Assembly (NCBI GenBank): GCA_030024065.1
Contig: JASEIE010000028.1
Span: 1-19,137, forward strand
DNA: 19,137 nt
From: Thermodesulfobacteriota bacterium
Lineage (GTDB): Bacteria; Desulfobacterota; BSN033; UBA1163
Direction: 5' to 3'
Shown in pieces: positions 6,080 to 13,237 of this stretch; position 1 is the stretch's first letter, and every line of letters begins with the position of its first letter. The notes under the pieces are model-generated. The model did no database searches, was not told the DNA's origin, and saw only the letters and a program-made list of their open reading frames with translations. The translations under genes and the position numbers were made by a program.

Positions 6080-8950
6080 TTAAAGTTTTGCGTTCGGAAT
6101 CAAACGCTCGGTCAGCGGCGAAGGTCGGACCGCTTTTATTCCCTTAAACCAGGATTTTCTAAAACCATAACTGCCGGAAAAATTCCTGACATACAATTCG
6201 CTGCCATCTTCATAAACCACTACATTGCCCTGAGACACAAAGTTATATTCGGCTATCCCTGCGTTTGTCAGGTATTGATGCAAAGCGTTCTTCCAATCTT
6301 TCTGGTCAATCGCTTTTTCACCCAATGCGCGGCCCCTTAATGGCCCTTCCGGAACATCTCCAAACAATCTGACACCAGGGATTACGGCTCCGCTCTGCCG
6401 CCATTCAAGCGTCAGCGGTCTGTCTCGTTTGACATTACCATCACTTCCCCGATAGGCTACTATGTAAGCCACATTTGCCGGGTCGGCGACATATCTATGC
6501 ACAAGGCGACCGCTTTTAGGCTCAACCCGATTTAAGTCAATATTGGATTTCAGAGAGCGTTGGAATCTTTGGACTCCAATGACCGCAGGGATTCCTTCAG
6601 ATTGCCCATTAACAAAATCCTGGAGCATTTTAGCCTTGGATTGGTCCGCAGGATGAGAAGAAAACTGACCCTTGTTTAAGTTTCCTTTTATCGCTTTCCG
6701 CAACCAGGTTTTTAGAGTTTCTGCCGTGCTTTCGCCCGGAGCATCGCTGATACATGCTCCCCTCAGAACTTGACGCAACTGAGGGTGGACAATCACATCC
6801 ACTATTTTTTCAACCTCTGCCTTCCTCGACTCTGGAGATGTTTTTTTATCGGCCTTACGAAGTTCATCCGCGATACTTGCAGCCGTCACGCGTTGGACAG
6901 GAACATCATCCCTTTTTGACCAGCCATAGGCACCCTGACGTTGCACCTGAGAATCTTTGCGATTCCAATTCATCTTTGCCAAATCAACTTCTACATAGTT
7001 TCCAGGGTGAACATTTTCAAAACCAGCCACGGCAAAGCGTGGTTCGGGTATCACGGGGATTCCATCTGGGCCTATAGGTGGGGCAGCCTTTTTCACCTTG
7101 TCAACCCACCAATACATCAAACCGGGTTGCAAGTTCCTTGCTTCAAGAGAAGTCAGGTCCGGCAAGTCGCAAGCCATCAGGAGTGCATCCAAGGCGTGGT
7201 TGATGACACCACCCTCTTTTTTCTCCCTGAACTTATCGAATTCAGGATAAGCAGCCTTCCGCCAGAGAGCGGTGTGTCTTCCATTGATGAAGCCAATTTG
7301 GGGCTTCTCCCCAAACCGTTTATAAATCTTCCCGCTGAGGTAACGGGCAAGAGGGCGAGGTCCTCGCTGGGTCCCAACCACCTGGGCAAACTGGTTGGCG
7401 ATGAGGTTGAGATACCGCTCCACCTCCCAGACGCGACCAGGCTCACGCATGAGATTGAGAACGCCCTTCTTGATGGTATGAAACAAATGGGGAGGTTTAT
7501 TCGTAAACTTGGAAGCCACATATTTAGAATAGGCATCGTATGCCTGTTCGTGAATCCTGAGTGAAGCCTCCCCTGGAGAGGCGGCTTGTTTTAAGGTCCG
7601 ATTGCAAGGTGGGCAGGCAGGAACTATATTCAGGTAACTGTCGAAGAAAAATTTGGACCGAGGCAGAAGATGGTCTCTTTCAACCAATTCGGCATTTGGC
7701 CTCCCACAATACACACACAGACCATCGAATTCAGCCCTCAGCATTTCAAGGTCATTCCCGAACCCGTATCGAGGCCCATGCTGATACATCTCCTCAAGGG
7801 CTTCTTTGTTCATAATGCCTTGACGCTGTTTTCGGCTTCCCCCCAGAAGGTCGATGGCGGTTCGCTCAACAATCACCCGGTCAATGCCATCCGGGACAAG
7901 AGGAAGCATTCTCGCCTCGATATAACGCCATATCTTTTGAAAGAGGATTTCTTCCCTGCGGGACACCAAATCCCTTTCGGTCAAGGTTGCCTTAAAGGGG
8001 ATCGGTTTTCCTTCCATGAAGTGGGTCACATATTGAGAACTGTGGTAACGGCAGAACCGATTTCGCCCTCCAGTCTGTTCTATCAGGTTCGTTATGTTCT
8101 GCCGAATTTTCGCCCAGGGAGTAGCTGCCTCTTCGGTCAAATCAGGGGTTAGACCATACAGCTTTTTTAATAGCTTGAGTTCATCGCTGATCTCTGCCTT
8201 GAGGGCCTTGCGCTCTTTATCTGGATCAGGGCCTTTGCGATGTCGGAGGCGTTTTCCAAAAACCGCGATACGGTCCAACATTTTTGCGACTTCATCCTGG
8301 AGATTTGCATCGCCTCTGAGACTTGCGGCAAATACCGTATGAACGAATTGGGACAGGGGGTCCCGAAGGGCATTATCCCGGCGAGGCGGGACATTTTCAC
8401 ATCCATCCCAGGCACATCGGGAGGCACCCCGATTGTTAATTCTTAATGGTCGGACCTCCTTGGAAGGGTCACCAACTCGGTTAAGAACGTCCTCACATAA
8501 AGCGAGAACTTTCCCCCTTTTTTCTTGAGGGACCAACAATTCTATCTGTTTTTCTAATGCTCTAAAGAATTCCTCCCGACTGAAACGAAAAACGATTTCC
8601 TCTTTTGAGTCTTTTGCTTCTTGGTAGAATTTCTGAGGTTCATCGAAAAGGGAAGAATACCCTCGTCGCCTGCAAAAGGTAATAAGTTGCTGAATTGTTT
8701 CGTCGGGAAGATTTATTGCAAGTAGTTTTTTCTTTAAAAGGGTTAGGCGGTGTCTCTTTGTTTTTCTGGTGCGGCGTCCCCTGCGGAGTTCCGCCCTTGG
8801 TCCAACCTTTGTGCTGAGTTGAAAGGGGTCGTAAAGGAGGGTCCCTGCGAACAGCGGGGTATTGATTCCCTCCTGGTTCCTCACCAAAGCAAGGCCGATG
8901 TTCTTAGAACCAAAATCTATTGAAAGTGTTACTTGGGACTGCATACCCAC
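6080..8950 (-). CDS. cas9: Compact Cas9 endonuclease with zinc-ribbon HNH, type II-D-like
   Basis: This 956-residue protein has all the Cas9 nuclease parts. RuvC-I is LSIDFGSKNIGLALV with D12. The arginine-rich bridge helix spans about 52-77 and contains RRGRR (56-60). RuvC-II is VIVERTAIDLL with E362. HNH spans about 411-451 with CVYC (C412, C415), DHLLPRS (D426, H427) and CPPCN (C446, C449, N450). RuvC-III is HALDALLMAC with H585 and D588. Another cysteine pair, CAWDGC (C179, C184), lies in the recognition region. A long C-terminal part (about 590-956) holds WED/PAM-interacting sequence, including GAYGW near 673-677. RuvC-II to HNH is only about 50 residues, as in IscB. The RRxRR motif and zinc ribbon fit type II-D Cas9d rather than canonical II-A or II-C. 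The start is GTG (8950) or ATG (8944); no strong Shine-Dalgarno sequence is present. Confidence 0.93.
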   Translation of the reverse strand: MGMQSQVTLSIDFGSKNIGLALVRNQEGINTPLFAGTLLYDPFQLSTKVGPRAELRRGRRTRKTKRHRLTLLKKKLLAINLPDETIQQLITFCRRRGYSSLFDEPQKFYQEAKDSKEEIVFRFSREEFFRALEKQIELLVPQEKRGKVLALCEDVLNRVGDPSKEVRPLRINNRGASRCAWDGCENVPPRRDNALRDPLSQFVHTVFAASLRGDANLQDEVAKMLDRIAVFGKRLRHRKGPDPDKERKALKAEISDELKLLKKLYGLTPDLTEEAATPWAKIRQNITNLIEQTGGRNRFCRYHSSQYVTHFMEGKPIPFKATLTERDLVSRREEILFQKIWRYIEARMLPLVPDGIDRVIVERTAIDLLGGSRKQRQGIMNKEALEEMYQHGPRYGFGNDLEMLRAEFDGLCVYCGRPNAELVERDHLLPRSKFFFDSYLNIVPACPPCNRTLKQAASPGEASLRIHEQAYDAYSKYVASKFTNKPPHLFHTIKKGVLNLMREPGRVWEVERYLNLIANQFAQVVGTQRGPRPLARYLSGKIYKRFGEKPQIGFINGRHTALWRKAAYPEFDKFREKKEGGVINHALDALLMACDLPDLTSLEARNLQPGLMYWWVDKVKKAAPPIGPDGIPVIPEPRFAVAGFENVHPGNYVEVDLAKMNWNRKDSQVQRQGAYGWSKRDDVPVQRVTAASIADELRKADKKTSPESRKAEVEKIVDVIVHPQLRQVLRGACISDAPGESTAETLKTWLRKAIKGNLNKGQFSSHPADQSKAKMLQDFVNGQSEGIPAVIGVQRFQRSLKSNIDLNRVEPKSGRLVHRYVADPANVAYIVAYRGSDGNVKRDRPLTLEWRQSGAVIPGVRLFGDVPEGPLRGRALGEKAIDQKDWKNALHQYLTNAGIAEYNFVSQGNVVVYEDGSELYVRNFSGSYGFRKSWFKGIKAVRPSPLTERLIPNAKL

Positions 8951-9005
8951 CCAACGGGTTTAGGGGTTAATAATGGAAGGCTTCAGTTTCGATAGGAGAC
9001 TACCA

Positions 9006-9026
9006 GAGATGTCCAGGGAAGTCAAC
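9006..9026 (+). other. Anti-repeat of the candidate tracrRNA
   Basis: Bases 9006-9018 (GAGATGTCCAGGG) match the CRISPR repeat (for example 5572-5584) at 12 of 13 positions. Against a leftward crRNA tag this gives seven pairs (ACAUCUC), one A-C mismatch and five pairs (CCCUG). An internal loop follows, then three pairs between the tag's first GUU and AAC at 9024-9026. A paired, looped and paired duplex is the usual type II form. Confidence 0.62.
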
Positions 9027-9032
9027 AAAAAA

Positions 9033-9280
9033 CAAGGATTACTCGTAATCCCTCGGTTATGGGGGGTTACTTGACCTGAAAGGGTCGGAAGGCTCTCCCT
9101 CCAAAACCTTGTAAAGCGGTCATAGAGGTCATGCCAATCGGCCGTCCTGCCCTTTGCATGGTGATTTTTGGAAGCGAACCTACGCAGTTCAACGGATAGA
9201 GGTTTCGCTTCAAGGTTTTTCCAGAAGAACCTCCCGCCCCTTTTCTATCTCTTTAACCGAGGGGTTACGATTACTCCTTG
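9033..9280. repeat. 27-bp imperfect inverted repeat around the tracrRNA body
   Basis: Bases 9033-9059 and the reverse complement of 9254-9280 agree at 24 of 27 positions, both starting CAAGGA and ending CCCTCGGTTA. As RNA this gives 24 Watson-Crick pairs, one G-U pair and two mismatches. The left arm also contains the GGATTA hairpin, so the two folds are mutually exclusive. Confidence 0.75.
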
Positions 9281-9342
9281 GAATGTTGTATGGTGGGACA
9301 TAAATATAAAAACAAGATTTCAGGAAGTTATTGATGCAACCC

Positions 9343-9371
9343 GAGACTCATAATTATGAGTCTCCTTTTTT
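9343..9371 (+). terminator. Rho-independent terminator
   Basis: GAGACTCATAA and TTATGAGTCTC (9343-9364) form a perfect 22-base palindrome followed by CTTTTTT through 9371. It lies just before the next rightward gene and is the strongest terminator in the window, so some rightward transcript must end here. The candidate tracrRNA is the only one visible. Confidence 0.85.
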
Positions 9372-9433
9372 ACTTTCTCTTTAATTTCCCTTGAGTGATT
9401 TGCAAGAAATTCGATTCATGATAAAATTAATAT

Positions 9434-10468
9434 TTGATGGGTAAGATGAACAGGGTTGGTGACCCAATGAAGATAGTTGGGAGGATGATCCTAAGCCGAA
9501 TCCATTGGAGAGGCCCTTTCATCCTCTGCCATCTTGTCACCGGACATTGTAATTGTAGCTGTGAACCCTGTCTATGGAGAAATAATTCCTCTGATGATTT
9601 AACATTTGATGAAATTAAGAAGTTTTATACAGACGCAAAAGAATTGGGATTTCTCTTGAACTTCATCTGGGGAGGGGAACCTCTGCTTCGAAAAGATATC
9701 CCTGAGATATTGAAGTTTTCTAAGGAAATCGATCTTGTGAATGTGGTGACCACGAACGGATGGTTTCTTGAAGAACGCCTTAGTGAAATTGCTCCTTATA
9801 CAGACTCATTTATCGTTTCCTTGGACTACCCTTCAGAGATGCATGATGAGATAAGGGGGAAAAAAGGGCTCTTTCAGAGATTAATAAGAGGTGTTCAATT
9901 GATAAGAAGAAGGTATCCGGAGATAAAGGTGATGTTCAACTTTCTCCTTACAAATCAAAATAAAGATGCGATGGAAGATTTTATTAATCTTACCCATGAG
10001 CTTGGGGTTTCCTCCTATGTATGCCCAATGGAGATTGATCTTTTACGAAACGGAAAGATGGAAGGGATCAAAAGCCATCTCAAGCCATGCAAGAAAGAAG
10101 AAGCCATTGTTGCAGAGACTTTAATCCGAAAGAAAAGGAAAGGATTCAGGATCAACAATTCCTATCTTTATTTAGAGAGCATAAGAAATGGAAAGAAGCC
10201 CTTTCGGTGTCATTTCCCCAAAATGGTTCTTCAGGTCGGACCCGAAGGAGAGGTGATCGACTGCCGTGCATGGGATAGACCTATTGGATTCATTCGCAAA
10301 CAGGATTTAAAAGAGATATATCAACACAAGAGGTTGAAGGAACTTGCCGGCTGGGAGGGTGAGCAGTGCAACAAGTGTAACAACCCGAACCGAATCGACC
10401 TGTCCTATTTCTGGGAGCTGCGCATCGAACCAGTTACTTCAATATTCAGGATGTTCTTGAGCGAATAG
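9434..10468 (+). CDS. Radical SAM protein with SPASM-like C-terminus
   Basis: This 344-residue radical SAM enzyme binds its cluster with C39, C43 and C46 (CNCSCEPC). The usual glycine-rich SAM motif follows as FIWGGEPLLR near residue 77, and TTNGWFL near 106. Extra cysteines near the C-terminus (FRCHFP, VIDCRAW, QCNKCNN) suggest at least one auxiliary cluster of the SPASM or twitch type. Such enzymes modify peptides, sugars or hopanoid-type lipids; nothing here fixes the substrate, and no small precursor peptide gene is adjacent. Starts TTG 9434, ATG 9437, ATG 9446 and ATG 9467 are all possible because no strong ribosome binding site distinguishes them. Confidence 0.85.
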   Translation: MMGKMNRVGDPMKIVGRMILSRIHWRGPFILCHLVTGHCNCSCEPCLWRNNSSDDLTFDEIKKFYTDAKELGFLLNFIWGGEPLLRKDIPEILKFSKEIDLVNVVTTNGWFLEERLSEIAPYTDSFIVSLDYPSEMHDEIRGKKGLFQRLIRGVQLIRRRYPEIKVMFNFLLTNQNKDAMEDFINLTHELGVSSYVCPMEIDLLRNGKMEGIKSHLKPCKKEEAIVAETLIRKKRKGFRINNSYLYLESIRNGKKPFRCHFPKMVLQVGPEGEVIDCRAWDRPIGFIRKQDLKEIYQHKRLKELAGWEGEQCNKCNNPNRIDLSYFWELRIEPVTSIFRMFLSE

Positions 10469-10550
10469 CCCCAAAAGTTGAAAAGTTCTATTATTTGGAT
10501 GGGCTTTTCGTATCTTCCATTAAAACAATCAGGATGAATAAAAGAAGGGA

Positions 10551-11108
10551 ATGATGAAATTTTCTAAGGTATGGATACCTTTTTTGATCGGCATATCTAT
10601 CTTGTTTTCAAGCCTATACTCTCTCGCTCAAATATCGAGGCAATCCACTCATCAAAAAATATCTCTTGACCTCAGTGATGCGGATATCGGAAATGTCCTC
10701 GGGCTGATATCGGAGGTTGCCCAGCTTAACATCGTTCTTGCAGATGAAGTAAAAGGAAGGGTTACGATAAGACTTAATGAAGTCCCGTGGGACCAGGCCC
10801 TCGGAGTAATTCTTCAATCTCAATCGCTGGGCATGGTCAGGATTGGAAATGTAATTCGGATTGCACCTCTTGAGAGGCTCAGAAAAGAAGAGGAAACCCT
10901 ATTGGCTTCGAAAAGGGCAAAGGAAAAAATGGAAGACCTTAGAACGGAGATGATTCACTTAAAGTACGCCAGAGCTAAAGATATGGTTCCAGTAGTGAAG
11001 AGTTTCCTAAGTGCGCGTGGGGCGGTTATCGCAGATGAGAGGACGAATATATTGATCATCAGGGATATTTCTGAAAATGTTGAGGCAATAAAGAGCCTAT
11101 TTCGTTAA
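10551..11108 (+). pseudogene. Truncated PilQ-like secretin, N-terminal domains only
   Basis: This 185-residue product begins with a signal peptide (MKFSKVWIPFLIGISILFSS, ending near LAQ) and continues with the STN-like domain of type IV pilus secretins: ISLDLSDADIGNVLGLISEVAQLNIVL, followed by VTIRLNEVPWDQALGVIL. An N1-like segment (EMIHLKYARAKDMVPVVKSFLSARG, then IADERTNILIIRDISENVEAIKSL) completes it. In full PilQ proteins the sequence continues into 'DxPTPQVLIEARIVE' and the membrane-spanning secretin barrel. Here a TAA stop follows at once and no frame downstream continues the family. It is therefore probably a remnant, although a free-standing secreted STN protein is possible. The second ATG (10554) has the better Shine-Dalgarno spacing (AAGGGA). 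Confidence 0.65.
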
Positions 11109-11317
11109 TTCATCTTAGGGTGATAACTAATGCAACCGCAAAAAGAACCTTTACATGCAGCTCAAGCTCGCCGTCCACAGGATGGGAAGATTCAGCTTTT
11201 GAAGTAGAGGAAAAATAAGAAGGAATTTATGAGACTGGAGTGTGCCTTTTTCAAAATAAAGAAATCTAGGCTGAAACCTCCTTTCTTTCATTCTTAAAAG
11301 ATCAATTGCTAACTGAC

Positions 11318-11544
11318 AAGTGCCACGACATCATTCACAGATTTAGGTGCCAGGACATCGTGCACAAACGATCTCAAAGAACAAGAATTCAAGTTTTTCC
11401 TGGATCACGTCCAGGTCGAAGAATACGGATATCAACTACGATGAGCGATGACATGTGGGTCGCGGCATCGTGAGATCATACTGTTTAAAAGTTTCGATTG
11501 AATGATGTCGTGGCACTTTTTCCTGTGCACGATGTCCTGGCACT
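11318..11544. repeat. Cluster of four 20-bp repeats, two direct and two inverted
   Basis: The unit GTGCCAcGACATCaTtCACA occurs as direct copies at 11320-11339 and 11347-11366, and as inverted copies at about 11500-11519 and 11524-11543. Outer-left pairs exactly with inner-right (AAGTGCCACGACATCATTC) and inner-left pairs exactly with outer-right (TGTGCACGATGTCCTGGCAC). About 130 bp between them has no open frame. It looks like terminal repeats of an insertion element with its transposase lost, or of two nested elements. The rest of 11109-11579 has no gene I can support. Confidence 0.7.
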
Positions 11545-11579
11545 CATCAGCTAACCTTTAAATAACTTTAGGATATCAC

Positions 11580-12422
11580 ATGAGGAAATATCAGCGCCTT
11601 CTGACCCAAGGTTTCAAGCCTTTCAATCCCTTAGAATTAGCAGATTATACCGAAAGGTTAGTGACCAGAGAGGGTACAGAAGGATTGGAGAGAAAATATA
11701 CAGATATCTATTCTGCACCGGTATATCGGGGTATAGCGACTGGATATGCTGTAGGGTGCTGTTTGCGTTGTATCTATTGCTGGAGCAATTGGTCAAGGGA
11801 TTTTCCTGAGAAATTCGGTGAATTTTACTCACCAAAAAGGATTGCACAAGAGCTTGTTAAAGCAGCCGAAAGGAGCATAACCTCTCCTGGATGGGAGAGA
11901 TTTAGGGGTCTCAAGGTCAATAAGCTTAGACTCTCCGGATGTGAACCTACCCTTGGAAAGAAGCACTTACTTTCGGCCTTGGTAGAGGTAATGGAATCCA
12001 GGTATCCTCTTTTCATTCTGGAAACAAATGGTATAATTCTCGGCTCCGATAGGGACTATGTGAAACAATTGGCTAAGTTTGCAAACAAGCTTTACGTCCG
12101 TGTTTCTTTAAAGGCAGCAACACCCGAGGGCTTCACCCAGAGAACTGGAGCCCTTGGAGATTATTATGAGCTTCCGTTTAATGCATTGAAATACCTTTTG
12201 GATGAGGGAATCTACGCCAGGGCTGCAGCAATGACAGACTCAAAAGTGATGCCAAAGGAAGAGAGGGAAATTCTGACAAGAAAACTGAACGAGATCGATC
12301 CGGAGATTGGAAAAGATCTTGAGGAGGAGCAGATAGATATCTACGAGACTACGATAAATCGCATGAAGGCCTATTACGATGCAGAATTTGCAAAGGAGCT
12401 TGAAAAGACAATAGGTGACTGA
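11580..12422 (+). CDS. Radical SAM protein, short form
   Basis: This 280-residue protein has C60, C64 and C67 in GCCLRCIYCWSN, the radical SAM cluster site. The following KLRLSGCEPTLG (about 115-126) replaces the usual GGEP motif with SGCEP, and FILETNGI lies near 145-152. The barrel is followed by an acidic helical tail, with no auxiliary-cluster cysteines. It resembles uncharacterised radical SAM proteins found in archaea and anaerobic bacteria; the substrate is unknown. The Shine-Dalgarno AGGA lies about seven bases before the ATG. The gene starts only 36 bases after the repeat cluster, so its promoter may lie inside that element. Confidence 0.85.
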   Translation: MRKYQRLLTQGFKPFNPLELADYTERLVTREGTEGLERKYTDIYSAPVYRGIATGYAVGCCLRCIYCWSNWSRDFPEKFGEFYSPKRIAQELVKAAERSITSPGWERFRGLKVNKLRLSGCEPTLGKKHLLSALVEVMESRYPLFILETNGIILGSDRDYVKQLAKFANKLYVRVSLKAATPEGFTQRTGALGDYYELPFNALKYLLDEGIYARAAAMTDSKVMPKEEREILTRKLNEIDPEIGKDLEEEQIDIYETTINRMKAYYDAEFAKELEKTIGD

Positions 12423-12518
12423 AATGCAAAAGATTCAAGTTGTGATGAGCGAGATTTGAGTCAGGGGGTAAGGAGATGAAGTATTTACGGATTTCCTATA
12501 ATAGGTTGCGCCTGTTTT

Positions 12519-13205
12519 CTAACCATTTGCTTCCATCAGTTGAACCGTGAGCCCATATTTTTCCAAGGCGAGATGAAGAGCCCGGTTGATAGGTACCCGC
12601 TGCCTTCCGAGCGATGGTTCAAGGGCTACCATCTTAAGGAAAAAGTAATCGAAACTTGGGACAGCAATTCCTCCCGAAATTGCTTCCTGGGCTCCTTTAA
12701 CAGGAAGAGGTATCTGTTCTTTCTGGCGACGGCAGGTCAGTAGTTCTGGCTTTCCATTTTTATTTTTCATCGCTGCGAAGGCAAACAGACGGCATACCGA
12801 TGGCCGAAAAACGTATAACTGACAATGACCATTTCCTGGGATCAAAGGGTCCGGCTGGAAGAATACGCATCTCTCAGTCTCTCGAACCGATGCAATGCGT
12901 TCCAGCCATTGTTGGGCCTCTCCTCGAGAAAATAATTCCTCTGCCGCAGGAAGCAGTTCGATCACTGTGGCCTCAGGCGGAGCAGATTCACAACATTGCC
13001 CACAACTGGGAAGACAGCGTAGTCCAGTTGCATTTCGGAATTCGGCCGTTTGTCTATCCATTTCAGAATACAACTCTAAAACACTGTAGATTAAATCACT
13101 GTTAAAAGAGTAAAGAGGCATAGATAGTTTAGAAAACTTAAACTTAACTAAACGGACTGTAATCTCTCCAGCCCATTCGTTGCAGAATGCCTTGACGATA
13201 AACAT
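12519..13205 (-). CDS. YkgJ-type cysteine-cluster protein
   Basis: This 228-residue protein carries the YkgJ/zinc- or iron-chelating cluster: CLPSCGQCC (C64, C68, C71, C72), then C near 117, HCQLYVFRPSVCRLF and LTCRR. These eight or so cysteines in conserved order define the family, which probably binds iron-sulfur or zinc and is often beside methylation or radical enzymes. The first 28 residues before MPLYSFN look unlike the family, so the ATG near 13121 is an alternative start; neither start has a clear ribosome binding site. It is divergent from the ferredoxin-fused radical SAM gene, with only 32 bases between the annotated starts. Confidence 0.75.
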   Translation of the reverse strand: MFIVKAFCNEWAGEITVRLVKFKFSKLSMPLYSFNSDLIYSVLELYSEMDRQTAEFRNATGLRCLPSCGQCCESAPPEATVIELLPAAEELFSRGEAQQWLERIASVRETERCVFFQPDPLIPGNGHCQLYVFRPSVCRLFAFAAMKNKNGKPELLTCRRQKEQIPLPVKGAQEAISGGIAVPSFDYFFLKMVALEPSLGRQRVPINRALHLALEKYGLTVQLMEANG

Positions 13206-13237
13206 TATATAACGAGAGATGACTTCATCTCAAAGGG

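Larger units (their letters stand above)
8980..9371 (+). ncRNA. Candidate long tracrRNA
   Basis: This intergenic region diverges from cas9. It contains a repeat-like block at 9006-9018 (anti-repeat) followed by clear RNA structure: GGATTA-CTCG-TAATCC (9036-9051), the GNRA hairpin GACCT-GAAA-GGGTC (9073-9086), CATGC/GCATG (9130-9134 with 9156-9160), and GAAGCGAACC/GGTTTCGCTTC (9171-9180 with 9201-9211, one bulge) followed by TTTTT at 9216-9220. A 22-base palindrome with a T-run ends the region at 9371. The RNA could therefore stop near 9220 (about 230 nt) or at 9371 (about 390 nt). The 5' end is not fixed: TAATAAT at 8968-8974 could be a -10, but no good -35 is visible. The large size would be unusual for a tracrRNA. 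Confidence 0.6.

Noticed and set aside
6670..8450. Several long frames opposite cas9
   Set aside because: All overlap a full-length Cas9 with intact motifs and none has its own translation signals.
6080..8950. Cas9-like protein being an IscB
   Set aside because: At 956 residues, with a large recognition region, a CRISPR array and a separate candidate tracrRNA, it fits Cas9; IscB proteins are about 400-500 residues.
9168..9353. 61-codon open frame on the plus strand in the candidate tracrRNA
   Set aside because: It covers hairpins and an inverted-repeat arm, ends within the terminator palindrome, and has no family resemblance.
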